64,000 bases of DNA from SZUA-547 sp963669265. Its GTDB lineage: Bacteria; Pseudomonadota; Alphaproteobacteria; Rhodobacterales; Rhodobacteraceae. The position numbers were made by a program, and so were the translations under genes. Every line of letters begins with the position of its first letter. Position 1 is the first letter of the stretch. Under the pieces are notes generated by a model. It worked only from the letters and a program-made list of their open reading frames with translations, was not told the origin of the DNA and did no database searches. The stretch covers positions 3,968,001 to 4,032,000 of the forward strand of contig OY769916.1 in assembly GCA_963669265.1 (NCBI GenBank), written 5' to 3'. Below, piece by piece: positions 61,286-64,000 of this stretch.

Positions 61286-62490
61286 ACGTGGACGTCACTC
61301 CCCCCAAGGACGAACAGCGGATCCGGAATTTCAACATCAATTTCGGGCCTCAGCACCCGGCCGCCCATGGCGTGCTGCGCATGGTGCTGGAGCTTGACGG
61401 CGAGCTGGTCGAGCGCGCCGATCCGCATATCGGCCTGCTCCATCGCGGCACCGAGAAACTGATGGAGAGCCGCACCTATTTGCAGAATCTGCCGTATTTT
61501 GACCGGCTGGATTACGTCGCGCCGATGAATCAGGAGCATGCCTGGTGCCTGGCGATTGAGAAGCTCACCAAGACGCAGGTGCCGTATCGTGGCCAGTTGA
61601 TCCGCGTGCTCTATTCCGAGATCGGGCGAGTCCTGAACCACCTCTTGAACGTGACCACGCAGGCGATGGATGTGGGCGCGCTGACGCCGCCGCTCTGGGG
61701 CTTCGAAGAGCGCGAGAAGCTGATGGTGTTCTATGAGCGCGCCTGCGGAGCGCGGCTCCACGCCGCCTATTTCCGCCCCGGCGGCGTGCATCAGGATCTT
61801 ACGCCGGAGCTGTGCGACGACATCTGGCAGTGGACCGAGGAATTCCCGGAGATCCTGGACGACCTCGAGGGATTGCTGACAGATAACCGCATCTTCAAGC
61901 AGCGCAATGTCGATATCGCCGTTGTGCCGGTGGGCGACGCGCTGGCCTATGGCTTTTCCGGCGTGATGGTGCGCGGGTCCGGCATGGCGTGGGACCTTCG
62001 CCGGGCGCAGCCCTACGAGTGCTACAACGAGATGGATTTCCAGATCCCGATCGGTAAGAACGGCGATTGTTATGACCGCTATCTCTGCCGGATGGAGGAG
62101 ATGCGGGAAAGCCTCAAGATTATGCGCCAGTGCCTTGAGAAGCTGGACCAGAACAAGGGCGACCCGGTAATGGCGCGCGGCAAGCTGAGCCCGCCGTTGC
62201 GAGGCGAGATGAAGACCTCGATGGAAGCCCTGATCCATCACTTCAAGCTCTACACCGAAGGCTTCCATGTGCCCGCGGGCGAGGTTTACACCGCCGTCGA
62301 GGCGCCCAAGGGCGAGTTCGGCGTCTATCTGGTCTCGGACGGCACCAACAAACCCTATCGCGCCAAGATCAGGGCGCCGGGATACGCGCATCTGGCCGCC
62401 ATGGACCACTTAAGCAAAGGCCACCAACTGGCTGACGTGTCAGCGATTATCGGCTCGCTAGATGTCGTTTTTGGGGAGATTGACCGCTAA
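61282..62490 (+). CDS. nuoD: NADH-quinone oxidoreductase subunit D
   Basis: The 402-residue quinone-site subunit has FNINFGPQHPAAHGVLRMVL near the N-terminus, HIGLLHRGTEKLMES, and the C-terminal FGVYLVSDGTNKPYRAKIRA, GLVFGE-type DVVFGEIDR. Full length; its stop overlaps the nuoE start by one base. Confidence 0.97.
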   Translation: MNVDVTPPKDEQRIRNFNINFGPQHPAAHGVLRMVLELDGELVERADPHIGLLHRGTEKLMESRTYLQNLPYFDRLDYVAPMNQEHAWCLAIEKLTKTQVPYRGQLIRVLYSEIGRVLNHLLNVTTQAMDVGALTPPLWGFEEREKLMVFYERACGARLHAAYFRPGGVHQDLTPELCDDIWQWTEEFPEILDDLEGLLTDNRIFKQRNVDIAVVPVGDALAYGFSGVMVRGSGMAWDLRRAQPYECYNEMDFQIPIGKNGDCYDRYLCRMEEMRESLKIMRQCLEKLDQNKGDPVMARGKLSPPLRGEMKTSMEALIHHFKLYTEGFHVPAGEVYTAVEAPKGEFGVYLVSDGTNKPYRAKIRAPGYAHLAAMDHLSKGHQLADVSAIIGSLDVVFGEIDR

Positions 62491-63179
62491 TGCTTCGTCG
62501 TCTTCATCCCGATCAGCCTGAGAGCTTCGAATTCACGCCTGGAAATCTGGAATGGGCCAAGGGGCAGATCGCCAAATACCCGGAAGGGCGGCAAGCCTCC
62601 GCCGTGATCCCCTTGCTCTGGCGCGCGCAGGAGCAAGAGGGCTGGGTCACCAAACCGGCCATCGAATATATCGCGGAAATGCTCGGCATGGCCCCGATCC
62701 GGGTGCTTGAGGTCACGTCATTTTACTTCATGTTCCAGATGCAACCGGTTGGATCCATTGCGCATGTTCAGGTTTGCGGCACCACGTCCTGCATGATCTG
62801 CGGCGCGGAGGATCTGATTGGCGTCTGCAAGGACAAGATCGCGCCGAACCCGCATGAGATTTCGCCCGACGGCAAGTTCAGCTGGGAGGAGGTCGAGTGC
62901 CTGGGCGCCTGTTCAAACGCGCCGATGGCGCAGATCGGCAAGGATTTCTACGAGGATCTGACGGTGGAGAGCTTCACCGGCATTCTCGACGCGTTCGCGC
63001 ATGGCGAAGTGCCCAAGCCCGGCCCGCAGAACGGGCGCTACGCGGCGGAGCCCTTGTCGGGTCTGACTTCGCTGACCGAGTGGGAGGCGAACAAGAACCC
63101 CTCCAACGCGTCGGCGGATCTGGCTGAGCGCCTGGGCGACACCGTCAAACGCATCACCGGCGATGAGGCGGATGCGTGA
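62490..63179 (+). CDS. nuoE: NADH-quinone oxidoreductase subunit E
   Basis: NuoE carries the N1a [2Fe-2S] cluster. The ligands are VCGTTSCMICG (first pair) and VECLGACSNAPM (second pair). The protein is 229 residues, with a C-terminal extension after about residue 175 (LSGLTSLTEWEANKNPSNAS) that is longer than the E. coli form but common in this group. Confidence 0.96.
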   Translation: MLRRLHPDQPESFEFTPGNLEWAKGQIAKYPEGRQASAVIPLLWRAQEQEGWVTKPAIEYIAEMLGMAPIRVLEVTSFYFMFQMQPVGSIAHVQVCGTTSCMICGAEDLIGVCKDKIAPNPHEISPDGKFSWEEVECLGACSNAPMAQIGKDFYEDLTVESFTGILDAFAHGEVPKPGPQNGRYAAEPLSGLTSLTEWEANKNPSNASADLAERLGDTVKRITGDEADA

Positions 63180-63190
63180 TGGAGGTCGCG

Positions 63191-63409
63191 ATGGCGGATA
63201 AGCAAGACCAGATGCGCGCCAAAGCGAAGAGCGCGAGCATCGTGATTTTGGTGGCCTTCGTGGGCTGGATGGCGCTCAGCTTTATCGGTGGCTCGCTGGG
63301 CCTGCCCGTTGAACTGGCGCTGGCGCTGGACGGGGCCTGCCTGCTGGCGCTCGCTTGGGCGTTGTGGACACTGGTTCGCGCATGGCGCGCGATCCGCGAG
63401 GGGGAGTAA
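63191..63409 (+). CDS. Small membrane protein in the nuo operon (DUF5337-like)
   Basis: The 72-residue protein has two membrane segments (ASIVILVAFVGWMALSFIGG and LALALDGACLLALAWALW) and a charged N-terminus (MADKQDQMRAKAKS). The ATG at 63191 has GGAGG five bases upstream; an earlier in-frame start at 63176 overlaps nuoE. Comparable small genes between nuoE and nuoF are typical of Rhodobacterales. It may help complex I assembly, but no function is established that I know of. Confidence 0.85.
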   Translation: MADKQDQMRAKAKSASIVILVAFVGWMALSFIGGSLGLPVELALALDGACLLALAWALWTLVRAWRAIREGE

Positions 63410-63413
63410 GACC

Positions 63414-64000
63414 ATGCTCGCTGATCAGGATCGCATCTTCACCAATATCTACGGGATGCATGATCGCAGCCTCGCGGGCGCGAAAAAACGCGGGCATTGG
63501 GACAACACCGCCGAGATCATCAAACGCGGGCGCGACGAGATCGTCAGCACGGTGAAGGCATCGGGCCTGCGCGGTCGGGGCGGGGCGGGCTTTCCCACCG
63601 GGCTGAAATGGTCCTTCATGCCGAAGGAAAGCGACGGCCGCCCGTCCTATCTGGTTGTGAACGCGGACGAATCCGAGCCCGGCACCTGCAAGGACCGGGA
63701 AATTATGCGCCACGATCCGCATACGCTGATCGAGGGCTGCCTGATCGCGAGTTTCGCGATGAACGCGCACGCCTGCTACATCTATATCCGCGGCGAGTTC
63801 ATTCGAGAGCGCGAGGCGCTGCAGGCGGCGATCGACGAGTGCTACGACGCCGGGTTGCTGGGCAAGAACGCCGCCAAGTCCGGCTGGGACTTCGATCTTT
63901 ATCTCCACCACGGCGCCGGCGCCTATATTTGCGGCGAAGAGACCGCGCTGCTGGAAAGTCTTGAAGGCCGCAAAGGCATGCCGCGCCTGAAGCCGCCATT
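63414..64000 (+). CDS. nuoF: NADH-quinone oxidoreductase subunit F, 5' part (runs off the window)
   Basis: NuoF binds NADH and FMN. The first 195 codons include VKASGLRGRGGAGFPTGLKW (nucleotide-binding glycine motif), VNADESEPGTCKDREI and HHGAGAYICGEETALLESLE, all family signatures. The ATG at 63414 follows GGGGGAG. The C-terminal [4Fe-4S] ligands lie beyond the window. Confidence 0.96.
   Translation, partial: MLADQDRIFTNIYGMHDRSLAGAKKRGHWDNTAEIIKRGRDEIVSTVKASGLRGRGGAGFPTGLKWSFMPKESDGRPSYLVVNADESEPGTCKDREIMRHDPHTLIEGCLIASFAMNAHACYIYIRGEFIREREALQAAIDECYDAGLLGKNAAKSGWDFDLYLHHGAGAYICGEETALLESLEGRKGMPRLKPP

Overview
The window looks like chromosomal DNA of a GC-rich alphaproteobacterium, most likely order Rhodobacterales. 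The evidence is the gene order trpD-trpC-moaC-moeA-lexA, a GTTC-N7-GTTC LexA box of the alphaproteobacterial type, glnB-glnA, clpP-clpX-lon, and a nuo operon with a DUF5337-type small membrane gene between nuoE and nuoF.

Layout. 0-4 kb, minus strand: lexA (cut by the window edge), moeA, moaC, trpC, trpD. 4-10 kb: two tandem envelope-type divergent polysaccharide deacetylases; the second is 1,223 residues with a long low-complexity linker carrying a degenerate repeat. 10-16 kb: a PpiD/SurA-like chaperone, an orphan cytosine-5 DNA methyltransferase coupled to an aminotransferase, and an ABC-F ATPase (Uup type) broken by a one-base frameshift. 16-20 kb: three tandem paralogous lipoproteins and parE. 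20-25 kb: a PagL-like outer-membrane protein, a hydrolase-OsmC fusion, a methyltransferase, a metallopeptidase and a cytoplasmic subtilase. 25-36 kb: glnB-glnA, the NAD(P)HX repair enzyme, tRNA-Leu, trigger factor, clpP, clpX and lon. 36-37.8 kb: a TetR regulator divergent from an SDR-cupin pair, with three palindromes between them.

37.8-49.2 kb is an integrated genomic island of about 11.3 kb. It sits in tRNA-Val(UAC) and is bounded by a perfect 69-bp direct repeat. It encodes a tyrosine integrase with a GTG start, a small HTH excisionase-like protein, a regulator-like protein of unknown function, a serine resolvase, a phage-type zinc-ribbon protein and a Prim-Pol replication gene interrupted by an in-frame stop. 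Its cargo is a TpsB/FhaC-like outer-membrane transporter coupled to a secreted Pro/Gln-rich protein with five 87-bp repeats, a second secreted protein and an MscS channel. This cargo is the best candidate here for an undescribed system.

49.5-58.2 kb is a probable quaternary-amine (betaine-like) uptake and demethylation locus: an MttB-family methyltransferase, a LacI regulator with a palindromic operator, a DUF1989-GcvT fusion and a ProX/ProV/ProW-type ABC transporter. No corrinoid protein is encoded beside it. 58.3-64 kb: a TauE-type permease, two identical tRNA-Asp genes and the start of the complex I operon (nuoA-F, with nuoF cut by the window end).

All functional calls come from reading motifs and context; no database search was run.
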